Shown here one piece after another: positions 45,671 through 57,076 of a stretch of DNA of 64,000 nt. Every line of letters starts with the position of its first letter. Position 1 is the first letter of the stretch. Made by a program: the position numbers and the translations under genes. The stretch lies in the NCBI RefSeq assembly GCF_035046485.1, contig NC_085138.1, positions 62,116,580-62,180,579 of the forward strand. The letters are read 5' to 3'. The DNA is from Aedes albopictus. Lineage: Eukaryota > Arthropoda > Insecta > Diptera > Culicidae. The notes under the pieces are model-generated. The model saw nothing but the letters and a program-made list of their open reading frames with translations. It had not been told where the DNA came from and ran no database searches.

Positions 45671-46788
45671 TATAAATTCTACATGTTTTTGCTCGAATTT
45701 CATCGTTTTGCTAATAATCAATGCTGATCCTTCACATGCAATATATGATTACCCATAATAGTCTGTTGAAGTTTTGATCCCAGAGCTATTCAAAGGCCTC
45801 TAAAGTACACCGAAGTTTGTGACACAAATCCAACATCGACCATATTTTATACACGATGAATAATCACAGAAAATAGTCTACGGTACTCAAAAAGCCTCAA
45901 AGCACCACTAGAAAACCCATGGTACATGAATTGGGTGACCAAGGTCATCCAAACTACTCTGGAATTCATTTTCTTAAGATTTAAAACATCTACCATCGTT
46001 TGTGTTCACTCTGTTCAAGAAATTTAGTCACGTTGATGTTCATTAGACCTCGCAATGCTATGAGCCACTTGATATTGTGGTAGTTGGACATTCCGTGAAA
46101 TACAAATTGCCTCCAATACACTTTGAAGTTTGGGTTACGATATCTGCATACTGTATCATACTTTAATTGTGAAAAAAAAATCATGGAATACTACTGATGG
46201 AACCTCAGTGCACAGCTATAATGCTTTTGATACATTCATGGGATATTCCAGGCTTTCCAAACTATTATGGAATTAGGAACTTCAAGGTCTACAGGCTCTA
46301 CTCTTGTTCCTGTTCACTCTATCGGCATAATTCTTTCACAATTGCATCTGTTGCACCTTATTATATTACGGGTATCACTATTTGTCGCTATTTGGTTGTC
46401 TTTATACCAAAAGTAGTTTACGAGTTAATGGAGAACTGTTTGTAGTGAAATTCAGTGAACAATACAGGGATTGACGGTATGACTAATATTTTATCAAGGT
46501 AAAAGAACAAATTTCTCCCCATACTAGAACAGTTGTCAAAATTACTTGCGGAAAAAGAAGGAATTAGCGTAAAAAAAGGAGATACTTTGTTCTTACCACC
46601 TGGTCGGGATCAAACTACTGTGGCCAGGCCATAACTGGAAAGCTCCAAAAAAGTATTTATCTATGAATTGAACTAAATGGGTTTTACGTGTTGTTTAGAC
46701 ACATTATTTATGCTAGGTTTTCCATTTTCCCTTAAGCAGAATCTTTGCATGCTCAATGGTATTCTTCATACCTGCGATCCATGAGATA
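45671..46788. other. Diverged tandem-repeat relatives
   Basis: Segments with CATCCAAACTACTCTGGAAT and GGGATATTCCAGGCTTTCC recall the 41290-42870 units. No gene is seen; short ORFs only. Confidence 0.5.
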
Positions 46789-47671
46789 CAGGGGATACTC
46801 AAAATAACTGGGACAGGTAAAATTTTCACTTTTCAAAAAATGTTCAACTCGGTGTAACTTTTCGAAAAGGGCATCAAATATATCAGTGGACAAAATTTGG
46901 AAAAGATCGGGCCATTCTACACAAAGTTATAAAAATTCTAGAAAAAGGTATAATTATACGATAGCTAACTTTGAGCTGTTATATCTCCGGATTCAATGAA
47001 CCGAATGCAATGAATTTTTGATCATTTATGACTTATATAATGAGCTATCAAAAACTTTTGACATAACTTAAAATTCTTTACACAAAAGAAAATTATTACG
47101 AATTGATTATTTTTCTGATATAATACAAATTTATCCAAAACTTCATCATCGTTTCGAAATTCGAGATAGTAATTATAGTTCATTTAAATTCCCTCTAATT
47201 GACTTGAATATATTTATGTTTCAAAGGAAAGCTACCAAATAGCCGCCATTAAATTGAAAAAGTAATGGGACGCACATGAAAAATAGATAAATTTACTAAA
47301 AAATCATAGAATAAATGAAATCGCTATAACTTTTTTTCTTATTAATAATTTCAAATCAAGTCAACTGTTTTTCAAAGTTCATTATATTAGTCATAAATGA
47401 TCAAAATTTCATTGCATTCCGTTCACTGAATCCGGAGATATAACAGCTCAAAGTTGGCTATCGTATAATTATACCTTTTTCTAGAATTTTTATAACTTTG
47501 TGTAGAATGGCCCGATCTTTTCCAAATTTTGTCCACTGATACACAACTAGTTGATGAACTTACAGTAAAAATTTGAGAATATTTGATGCCCTTTTCGAAA
47601 AGTTACACCGAATTAAACATTTTTTGAAAAGTGAAAATTTTACCTGTCCCAGTTATTTTGAGTATCCCCTG
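46789..47671. mobile_element. TA-flanked foldback element, about 300-bp arms
   Basis: CAGGGGATACTCAAAATAAC at the left faces GTTATTTTGAGTATCCCCTG at the right, with TA on both sides (46787-46788, 47672-47673). The arms (about 46789-47050 and 47375-47671) share CTGGGACAGG, TCGGGCCATTCTACACAAAG and TATCTCCGGATTCA. The right arm has a roughly 40-bp insertion. Tc1/mariner-type non-autonomous element by TA duplication; no transposase. Confidence 0.88.
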
Positions 47672-47673
47672 TA

Positions 47674-49139
47674 GGTAAAGCCTATGGAGTAAATCTCAAA
47701 CACTTCACTAGTTTGGAAATCTAGTTACAATGTAAGATTCCATGTCACACCGGTAGGTACATCTCCAGATTAAACCTGCTCCAGCCCGTAACCCACTCCA
47801 TAATTCATTCCCGAATGGGTCCATTTGGTACAAGCCATTTTGGAATCCGGATCAGGGGGCTATGATGCAGCAGATCAAACCACTCACATCATCCGACCCG
47901 ATTCCCCGAATCCTGACATTGACCATTCGAGTAAAATTAATTTATCTGTACTATCTGTTCCTCCGGTACGGCATGCCAGAGCAGAAGAGACATCGACCAT
48001 TTCTCGGTCCGATCTGGTCCGGTCCGGTCGGTGCGCATACATAACATTTAACATTTGAGTGCATTCACAGTTTGGAAAGTGGTGGTAGATACCTTTTACT
48101 CATTCCCTAGAAGCAAATCCCAGATTGTGTGGATACTGTTCTGACGGCTACCTTTTCGAAAAGCTTTCAAAATAAGAAAATTGAAAAATGCACAACGAGT
48201 GCACTACCTAGTTGGTAGCATATCATATCGTTTGCGAGTGACATCGTTGCTGCTGGGATGAACTGGCTGGACTGACTGCAAAGGTTAAATCCTGGAAGGG
48301 CAGCAAGGTAAGAGATAATTGAAGATCCATTATGGAAATTGGAAAAACATGGGAATGGGTCAGAACACCGGGATGGATAGCTTGCCAGCTTGGTCTTTTC
48401 ATGACTGGCTTCTTCGGCAGTGACAAGTAATTCCTGGAATCAAAGCTTTTTTTATGGAGTACTATCGAGATAGAAATTTTGTTTTAGGCTTTTTGCAGGT
48501 CGACCAGTCAGTGCTTGAAGCAAGCAGTACGGTGTGGGTGGTGGTGTTTATTCAAATGATCCGGAAAAACAATTAAAATTGTGCTGCAGGAATTCAAGAT
48601 GTAATTGTCTTCTGAAAAATATTGTTCAGGTCTTCAAGCATAGTGTACACACTTTATTTTCAATATGGAATTTGATAATTTTTTAAGGAAGTTGGAACTG
48701 CTGACTGCAGTCAAAATGGATTGTTTACCTTTTGAACACGTTTTTTACAGTTTATACCGAAATTGTTCTGCTGGGCTGTCTTCGTCTAAAAAGTATCGAA
48801 CAGGTGATTCAGGATTGACTGTGTAGTTGCTTAAAATGCCCAACAACATACGTAACAACAGAGATAGTCTCTTCTTTTTGAAATACACTATGAAACACCC
48901 ATATTGGATTTACGACTGCCATCTAGGATATTATGGTTGCCATTTTGGACCTCCGGAAAACTTCCCCATATCAAACCTACCCGTTTTGCATGGTTTCAGA
49001 GTCTGACACTTCGTATACCAGCCGCTTTCTTTAATTTTCTGATGAAATTCTATTTTCTGGTCTCCAGTGTTGATTTCTGCACAAAATTCGTCATCCATGC
49101 AAAAGGTTACAAAATTCGGCTCAGTTTGATGTGTCGCTT
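47674..49139. other. Single-copy-looking DNA, no gene called
   Basis: Mixed composition and no obvious repeat. Plus frames of 60-81 codons near 47825 and 48904 overlap other frames and lack domain or splice evidence. An uncharacterised exon cannot be excluded. Confidence 0.4.
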
Positions 49140-49445
49140 GCTTGGTTAACTTTTCTTTGTCAGTTCCCCAGTGTTGGTCTGGATCACAAAAATTGCCATC
49201 ACTTCGGAACGTCTTAACCGATTTGGACCAAATTTAATAGTAAACAATGGAGTAGAATTTCGGTTGGATTCGTGCTGAAATTCAAAAAATCGGCCAATGG
49301 GAAGTGCTTTAAAAACGAGTGACTTTTTTGTCACAAACATACATACACACATACAGACATTACCTTAGTTCGTTGGATCGAGTTGATTAGTATATGTGAC
49401 TGGACCCTCTGAGCCTTCAGTACGCTTTGGTGTACGAGAAAGGAA
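49140..49445. repeat. Possible dispersed repeat with CATACACACATACAGACA
   Basis: The stretch CATACATACACACATACAGA (about 49336-49357) is echoed at 51353-51388 with CACATACAGACAGACA. Such sequence may be a retrotransposon 3' region, and its short CAGA run resembles a seed of the large CAGA tract at 52248. Only this partial similarity is visible here. Confidence 0.35.
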
Positions 49446-50453
49446 AAAACCGAGAAATTAATTCTCTACTCCAAAATTTAATCATCAATGTTTGTCCAGA
49501 TAAAATCGCATTTTATTATTTAAACCTCGACAGTCTTTCAATTAAAGACAATCAATTATTTTTCTCAATGACTCGGAAACCCTCAAATCTGCCTCCATTA
49601 CATCTACGCACGATCCGGCCGAAAAATTAATTTACGCTCGCATTCTGTTACCCAAAGGAAATCCCCCCAAAAACCACCAAAATAAAAACCTAAATTAAAA
49701 AGTTCCCCGGGTGGCCACCGACCATCCCCTTCCAAATAGCACCAACAACCGCATCAGTCACGACTCATTTTGTTCGACCTTTTTCACTTCCACTGTTTGA
49801 GACGCAAGTCGGACCTCATTAGAAATTCTGCACCCCACTTTGTTGGATTGTCGGCAACCGGCAAAGCACGGCTGTAGCCGCAGCTGCCCTCTCCTTTCGA
49901 ACCTGTGTTCTCACTTAGAACTTTCCTTCACCAATTTGAGAAGCAAACCACGAATCGACTTCAAAACGGAGATCCCAAAAACTCGGTCATCGCGCGTTCT
50001 TTAGGGGTTCCGAGAAGAAGACGAAAAAATTGGGGCGGAGATTGGTTGGATGCTTTGGGTTCGACGGAGTTCTCGGTTCAGTGTCACTCCTCTGCTGGTG
50101 GTTTCTTTACCGCCACAGTGATTCCTATCTAAGATGAACATACTTAGCAGAGAGCGAGTTCAACAAACTGTTTTGAGTCATCAACTTCGTCGCTATTTCT
50201 ACCACAATACACGATTTTTTTTCGGGACGTTTTTATGGTTTCAATCTGAGCTGAAATCTAGTTCGTTATGTTCGCTGAGAGTTGCTCGGAAAAGTATTAT
50301 TTCTATTCTGGAGTTTGATAGATAAGTTGGGTGAAACTAAGAGAAGTATGTGCGTAATTGAATTCAGCATTAATCACTTATTGAAAAAATATAAAAATTC
50401 GAAATTTTTTAAGAGTTTTGGCCTTTTTTAACGGTATTACGTGCTAAATGAAT
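49446..50453. other. Single-copy-looking DNA, no gene called
   Basis: Moderately GC-rich from 49650 to 50130. The ORFs (75 and 63 codons) carry no recognisable domain. This could be a 5' UTR or promoter of an unseen gene, but nothing fixes that. Confidence 0.4.
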
Positions 50454-50462
50454 AGCCTCTCA

Positions 50463-50513
50463 GTTAGTGTAGAATTAGCATTAGTTAAATACACAAAAAT
50501 AAAGATTAAAAAA
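50463..50513 (+). mobile_element. 51-bp retroposed 3' end
   Basis: A 51-bp sequence starting GTTAGTGTAGAATTAGC and ending in an A-rich tail lies between perfect 9-bp repeats AGCCTCTCA (50454-50462 and 50514-50522). The same 3'-end motif is at about 26038-26090. This is a severely truncated non-LTR insertion. Confidence 0.8.
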
Positions 50514-51001
50514 AGCCTCTCAAGAGATCTAGTATTTAGTAGTTAATACAGAACAGAATCTACCTAAATAGTTCTAGTTGAAATTGATGGCACGGACATC
50601 CACACATACCATACCTTAGCATATGCGATTGTACACATCGTGGGTTCAGCTTCACATGTTTTGAAAAATCGAGCACGTAGTGTCGCTAAAATAACGTTTG
50701 GGATTAACGCCTTTTTCTACGTGTTAAAGTTGGTCGAAACAAGCATCACATTGTATACCTGGCCACGTCCTTACAATCGCTAGGAAAGGGTAGGAATGTT
50801 AGTTTAACGTCTGCTTGAAGATACAGGGTATCCGAACTATCTCCATAGACGTTAAGGCAAAAAGGAATTTGTGTTAGTAGGGTGGGATTATTATGAGGAG
50901 CTCTATTCGACAATCTAGAGCGCAGTTGACATTATTGGAAAATGGTTTACAGATCTGTTAAATGAACTTACCTTGATATGCCTGAGAGAAAGTATATTAG
51001 T

Positions 51002-51177
51002 GTGTGTGTGTGTGTGTGATCCATCTAACACCCACTGTCCGGCAGTGATATTATGGAAGAAAGCATTCTGCATCGCCGTTCTAATAGCGTTGCAAACTAC
51101 TTTAGTCCGGGAGTTAGAAGGTGATAGCTCTATTGCAGATCCAGAGACCCATTTCAGAATGGCTGGAGAGACACGTC
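51002..51177 (-). mobile_element. 176-bp retroposed fragment, (CA)n tail, 24-bp target duplication
   Basis: Positions 50978-51001 and 51178-51201 are identical over 24 bp (both contain GAGAGAAAGTATATTAGT). The insert begins on plus with (GT)n, so on the minus strand it ends in a (CA)n tail, the mark of a 3' end. No coding motif is visible. It is likely the truncated end of a non-LTR retrotransposon. Confidence 0.88.
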
Positions 51178-51201
51178 ATGCCTGAGAGAAAGTATATTAG
51201 T

Positions 51202-52247
51202 ATACAAAAACAAAAATATGTATAAATAAAATACACATCTGCATATATCGATACAGTCGACTCTCCACATGTCGATGTTCAACATCTGGATATATCTCCC
51301 TATCTCGATGGTTTAGTCGGTCTCTTCAATTTGCATACATTTTGATTGCACGGACATACACACATACTCACATACAGACAGACATTTTCTCATCTAATCA
51401 AATCATTCAATCCTAGAACTAAACTTGAAGTTTATAACTAAACTTTGTTTGTTAATTTTGTGAACAACTGTCACCATCCTTGATCCGCTAATTATCATCA
51501 AAAAAACAAAAACTTCTAGGTGGATAACTCAGAACTCATTTCCCTTTCTTCAAAAGACCAACCTCCATCGATTGAGAGAAAAAAATCGAACGCGTGGCAT
51601 CCCATTAGCATTAGAGATACGAAACGAACGGAGAACACAGATCGAAAAAGGGGCGGGAAAGTTAATGACGGGCACGATTCCGGGTTCAACTTCAACACTG
51701 CTGCTGTAATGAGAATCGAGAACCGAACCGACGACATGGAAGAAATCGCGTATCGAGCTCACAGCTCATTATGTAAAGCGCGCGGTAAGGTGGTGGTGGT
51801 GGAGGAAATTGAGATATTGGACTTTGCCGATTGGCGAAGGCATTATCAAATTATCGGTTTGTGGAAAACGATGCTATCGATGACGGTTGACGGTGTGAGT
51901 CAGAATTTTTTTTATTGATTTTCGAGCTATAAAAAAATCTAGAGGATAACAGCGAAATGAATCCAAATATCTCATGGCATGAAGGACCTTCATTTTACTT
52001 ACGAAATGATACGTACCCTACATAACAGCTTCCAGCCCAAAACACAAAAAAAAATGCCATTCTTGACTCTATATTTTTGAATCCGAATGAGATTTTGTTC
52101 ATTCGCTGGATTATATGAATCACTAGCTATTCCGGCGTGCGTCGTATTGCCTGCCTACTGTGTTTTTTTGTCATAAAGCTCCTTAGAAAAGTGCCCAACA
52201 ACTTCATCTGTATGAGAGCCTCTCTTTCCAAAAATCGGAGGAGTCTC
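51202..52247. other. Single-copy-looking DNA, no gene called
   Basis: A 132-codon plus frame (51520-51918) is the largest non-repeat ORF here. It is Lys/Arg/Glu-rich with no recognised motif. It overlaps two 70-codon minus frames and has no detectable upstream exon, so it is left uncalled. Confidence 0.4.
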
Positions 52248-53313
<1,066 letters not shown>

Positions 53314-54047
53314 TACTCCAAGAACCTTCTGGCAACACCACTACCAAGTCTGGCTTAGATTCCTCCTGCAATTTCTGTTGTAATTTATTCATGACTTTCG
53401 TCAGTAATTTGGTCCCATAGGTCTTCATCATCTTAAGTTTATTTTAGGATCTACTGCTACTGGGATAACTCTAGATTCAGATAGGAATTCTTCATAGTTT
53501 TGTTTTTTTTTTATGTTTACCATGTCCTAGTCCTCCAGGAGTTTCTGAAGGTCCTTAAATAGTTATAATATTCCGGCTGAAAATTCTTATGAAATTTACC
53601 AAAGGAATGCTAGTAGGAAGCCATGAGGAAAATCCAGCAGTTATTATAGGATGTATTCCTAGAGGAATTCCTTGATAAAATCTCTGAAGAAATCGTGGCA
53701 GAAATATCTAGCAGAACTTCAAGAGGACTCCTTTGAGAAATCTCCTGACGAATCCTAGGAAAAAATCTTACTGAAGGTATTTCAGCAAGATTCTCAGTGG
53801 GCACTCCTAGAGGAATTACTAACGGAATTCTTGGAGAAATCCGTGGAGAAATCTCTGGAGAAATTCGCTTGAAATTCCTCCATAATTGTCCGATAGGATT
53901 TCTTTAGTAATTTTTGCTGAGATTGCTCTAGAGGTTTCTCCACGGATTCCGATACAACTATTTCCTCTAATTCCTTCACCGATTTCTTTAGGAATTCTAG
54001 CTGTGATTTCTCCGGAAATTTCTCCAGAGATTTCTCCAGAGATTTCT
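53314..54047. repeat. 12-bp arrays, GGA then TCC
   Basis: After about 200 bp of non-periodic DNA, GGA-type units run at about 53600-53880 and TCC-type units at 53881-54047, the reverse order to the other switch points. Spurious 64-93-codon frames only. Confidence 0.7.
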
Positions 54048-54051
54048 CCAA

Positions 54052-54261
54052 TGTGGTGTAACTCATCACATGCATTTCCCCTTAGGCACCAACATTTTGA
54101 AGAAGGTCATTGAAAAGGGAGATAATACTGGACAAACTGCATCGTTATTGCAGATAACGATCAGGTTTGCTTTTCATTATCTGGTCGACATGAGTCAACC
54201 AGTTCTATTTACATTCTATGTTGGTGCCTAAGGGGAAATGCATGTGATGAGTTACACCACA
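54052..54261. mobile_element. 210-bp MITE with perfect 44-bp inverted ends
   Basis: TGTGGTGTAACTCATCACAT at the left and its exact complement at the right extend through GGCACCAACAT. CCAA flanks both sides (54048-54051 and 54262-54265), a possible 4-bp duplication. The perfect arms indicate a young insertion. The 122-bp centre has no coding content. Confidence 0.88.
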
Positions 54262-54265
54262 CCAA

Positions 54266-55440
54266 GGATTCTCTCAGGAATTTCTTATGGAATACCAGCA
54301 GAAATTCCTGCTTAGATTACTTCTGATATTTGTAATATACGATATCGTCTGGAATTTGTGATAGGATTTCTCTAACAATTTCAGCTGGATTTCTCTAACA
54401 ATTTCAGATGGGATTTCTTCAATTATTGCCCTGAGGAGTCCTCCAAGTATTCCTGGTGGATTCCCAGCAAGAATAGCTTGAGGGATGCCACCAAAATAAC
54501 ATTGCTTAGTCAAATTAATTGTTAGAGGTTCTCAGAATCATCATAAAACCAAAATAAAATGTATTCAGTTTTATGACGGTTTTTAAAACCTCTACAAGAC
54601 CAAATGACAATCAAAATGTTACTTGGGGCAGAAAGACTTCCTGGTAGATTCTACCAGATATTCCTGAATAAATCGCAGCCGCATTGCTGGAGCAATCTCA
54701 GCAAGAAATTCGGATGGGATTTCAAGTGGATTTCCAGCAGACATTACTAGGTTAATTTTATGATTTTTTTCTAGGATTCCTTGTATCCCTTATCGCCTTT
54801 TCAGTGCATGGGCCTGGCTGGAGTAATTTGTCAGCAGAATTTTTTATTGGAATCTCAGCTGTAATTGCAAATGTTATTCCAACAATAATTTCTGCAGGAA
54901 TCCTTGGTTTCATCCAGGAATTTCTTCAAGGGCTCCATCAGAAAAACTTTTTGAGTTTTTTTTTTCGTTGAAATACAGGCTCTGTTTCACTTGAAGCGGT
55001 ATTCGAATAAGGAGCAGTGCTGTCATGGTAAAATCAGAGCTGGTTTCTCATGGTTACCAAATTTTAGCGCCCTCTATACTGGCGTGCCTAAGAAGGAAAT
55101 GACTTCACTATTGCGCTTTATTCAGAATTATCCCAGGAAAAGCCTTCCATGCATTTGTATTTCACAATCATGAATTCTTCTTCTCCAGAATTACTCTCAG
55201 AATTCGCTCAAAATGCAGTTCTTTGAAAATTTCTGCATGGATTTCTTCAAATGTTCTTGCAGGAGTTTCCCAAGATTTTTTTTCAGAAGATTAATCTTGA
55301 AACTGGCTCACGGGTTTCCTCGTAAATTTCTTCCGAAATTCCTTCAAATTAAGTCTTTTTCAATTCAATGGACTTCTTTGGTCTCACTGAATATGTATAA
55401 TAAAAATGTCTGCTCCTGTAGTTGCTTAAGGTGTTCTATA
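54266..55440. repeat. Sparse, decayed 12-bp array
   Basis: Scattered GGAATTTCTTCA and GGATTTCCAGCA-like units with non-periodic interruptions (54540-54620, 54990-55100). No gene seen. Confidence 0.6.
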
Positions 55441-55499
55441 CACAGATAAAAAAAAGAGATTTTCACGTCATGTTGACTCAATTTTAGTAATGTAAACTT

Positions 55500-56184
55500 A
55501 GAGTGGCCCACACTTGTATGAAAAACAAAAATTTTGAAAAATGCCAAATTTTACCTCCTGAATCGGTTGCTTCGGACTTCCAGAAGCTACGTTCAAAATT
55601 TGAGCGAAATCGATTAAGCCTAAGGGTCTTCGACAAAGTTGTTTCGCATATAGTCACCCACAGTGATACACGGAACAAAATATGTAATTAAAATTTAGCT
55701 GGAAATCATGCACATAACGGGAATGCTAGAGTTAGTGCATTTTTACATGAGATATAATGTAGAATTACATTACCATCGTGAAAATTTCCTCCATCCATCG
55801 TGTAAAACATCACGGACTCCAACTGGTTGTAACGCAATTTTACATGATATCTTATGTAAATATGCACTAACTCTAGCATTCCCTTTATGTGCATTATTTC
55901 TCGCTGAATTTTACATTAATATTTTTTTCTGTTTACCATAGGGTTTTATCAATAAACGCTTACAGCGCTACCTAGCGGCAAAAGTCGAAAACTTAAAATT
56001 TCTGCATACATTTGGCCGCGTTTTCCCATACAAATTTCAAGCACTTTGAGCACTCCCTTAGGTTTAATCGATTTTGCTCATATTTTGAACGTAGCTTCTG
56101 GGTGCCCAAAACAATCGATTCAGGAGGTAAGATTTGGCATTTTTCAAAATATTTGTTTTCGATATAAGTGTGGACCACCCTCGT
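55500..56184. mobile_element. Inverted-repeat element with about 150-bp arms
   Basis: Arms at about 55500-55650 and 56035-56184 share TTTTGAAAAATGCCAAAT, TACCTCCTGAATCG, CAGAAGCTACGTTCAAAAT and TCGATTAA in inverted order at roughly 85% identity. The outer limits are uncertain. The two 60-codon frames that look alike on opposite strands arise from these arms, not from duplicated genes. Confidence 0.75.
55707..55900. mobile_element. Nested hairpin element
   Basis: ATGCACATAACGGGAATGCT at the left pairs with AGCATTCCCTTTATGTGCAT at the right; AGAGTTAGTGCAT and TTTTACATGA continue the stem. It sits in the centre of the larger inverted-repeat element. Confidence 0.8.
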
Positions 56185-56189
56185 TATGA

Positions 56190-56312
56190 TGATTTACATG
56201 ATATATCATGTAAATTTGTGTTATATGCCATGTAAACACTCAGAGTTATGCTGAATTACATGACATATCATGGAAGTTTGCATGATATTTCATGACTTTT
56301 TCATGATATGTC
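56190..56312. repeat. Cluster of ATGATATATCAT-type palindromes
   Basis: Repeated short palindromes, such as TTTACATGATATATCATGTAA, ACATGACATATCATGG and CATGATATGTCATGTAAAC, lie just outside the right arm. They may be subterminal repeats of another element. Confidence 0.65.
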
Positions 56313-56576
56313 ATGTAAACTTCAATCCAATTATTTCCATCATATGTCGCAAAATTTTACACTCTTTTTTTGATTTGTGTATTTCATTCAAGGATTGGTA
56401 CATTAGTACATGTTCTGAAAAAATAGAAATATAGTCAGAATTTTTTTCAAGTAGTTTTCTTTTGGGATTTCTCTGAAACTATTCCTCAAGATGTTCCTTC
56501 AGATATTACTTTATTTATTCAGCTTTTTTTAGTCAATTACTTCTCCAGAAATTTTGTAATAGCTCCTTCAAAAAGT

Positions 56577-57076
56577 NNNNNNNNNNNNNNNNNNNNNNNN
56601 NNNNNNNNNNNNNNNNNNNNNNNNNNNNNNNNNNNNNNNNNNNNNNNNNNNNNNNNNNNNNNNNNNNNNNNNNNNNNNNNNNNNNNNNNNNNNNNNNNNN
56701 NNNNNNNNNNNNNNNNNNNNNNNNNNNNNNNNNNNNNNNNNNNNNNNNNNNNNNNNNNNNNNNNNNNNNNNNNNNNNNNNNNNNNNNNNNNNNNNNNNNN
56801 NNNNNNNNNNNNNNNNNNNNNNNNNNNNNNNNNNNNNNNNNNNNNNNNNNNNNNNNNNNNNNNNNNNNNNNNNNNNNNNNNNNNNNNNNNNNNNNNNNNN
56901 NNNNNNNNNNNNNNNNNNNNNNNNNNNNNNNNNNNNNNNNNNNNNNNNNNNNNNNNNNNNNNNNNNNNNNNNNNNNNNNNNNNNNNNNNNNNNNNNNNNN
57001 NNNNNNNNNNNNNNNNNNNNNNNNNNNNNNNNNNNNNNNNNNNNNNNNNNNNNNNNNNNNNNNNNNNNNNNNNNNN
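56577..57076. other. Assembly gap (500 N)
   Basis: Exactly 500 N, a conventional placeholder length. Both sides are TCC-type 12-bp array, so array sequence probably broke the assembly. True size unknown. Confidence 0.99.

Noticed and set aside
51520..51918. 132-codon ORF as a candidate exon
   Set aside because: Composition is plausible, but no splice partner, domain or regulatory context could be found, and minus-strand frames overlap it.
55503..56178. Two similar small proteins on opposite strands
   Set aside because: They are the two inverted arms of one non-coding element.
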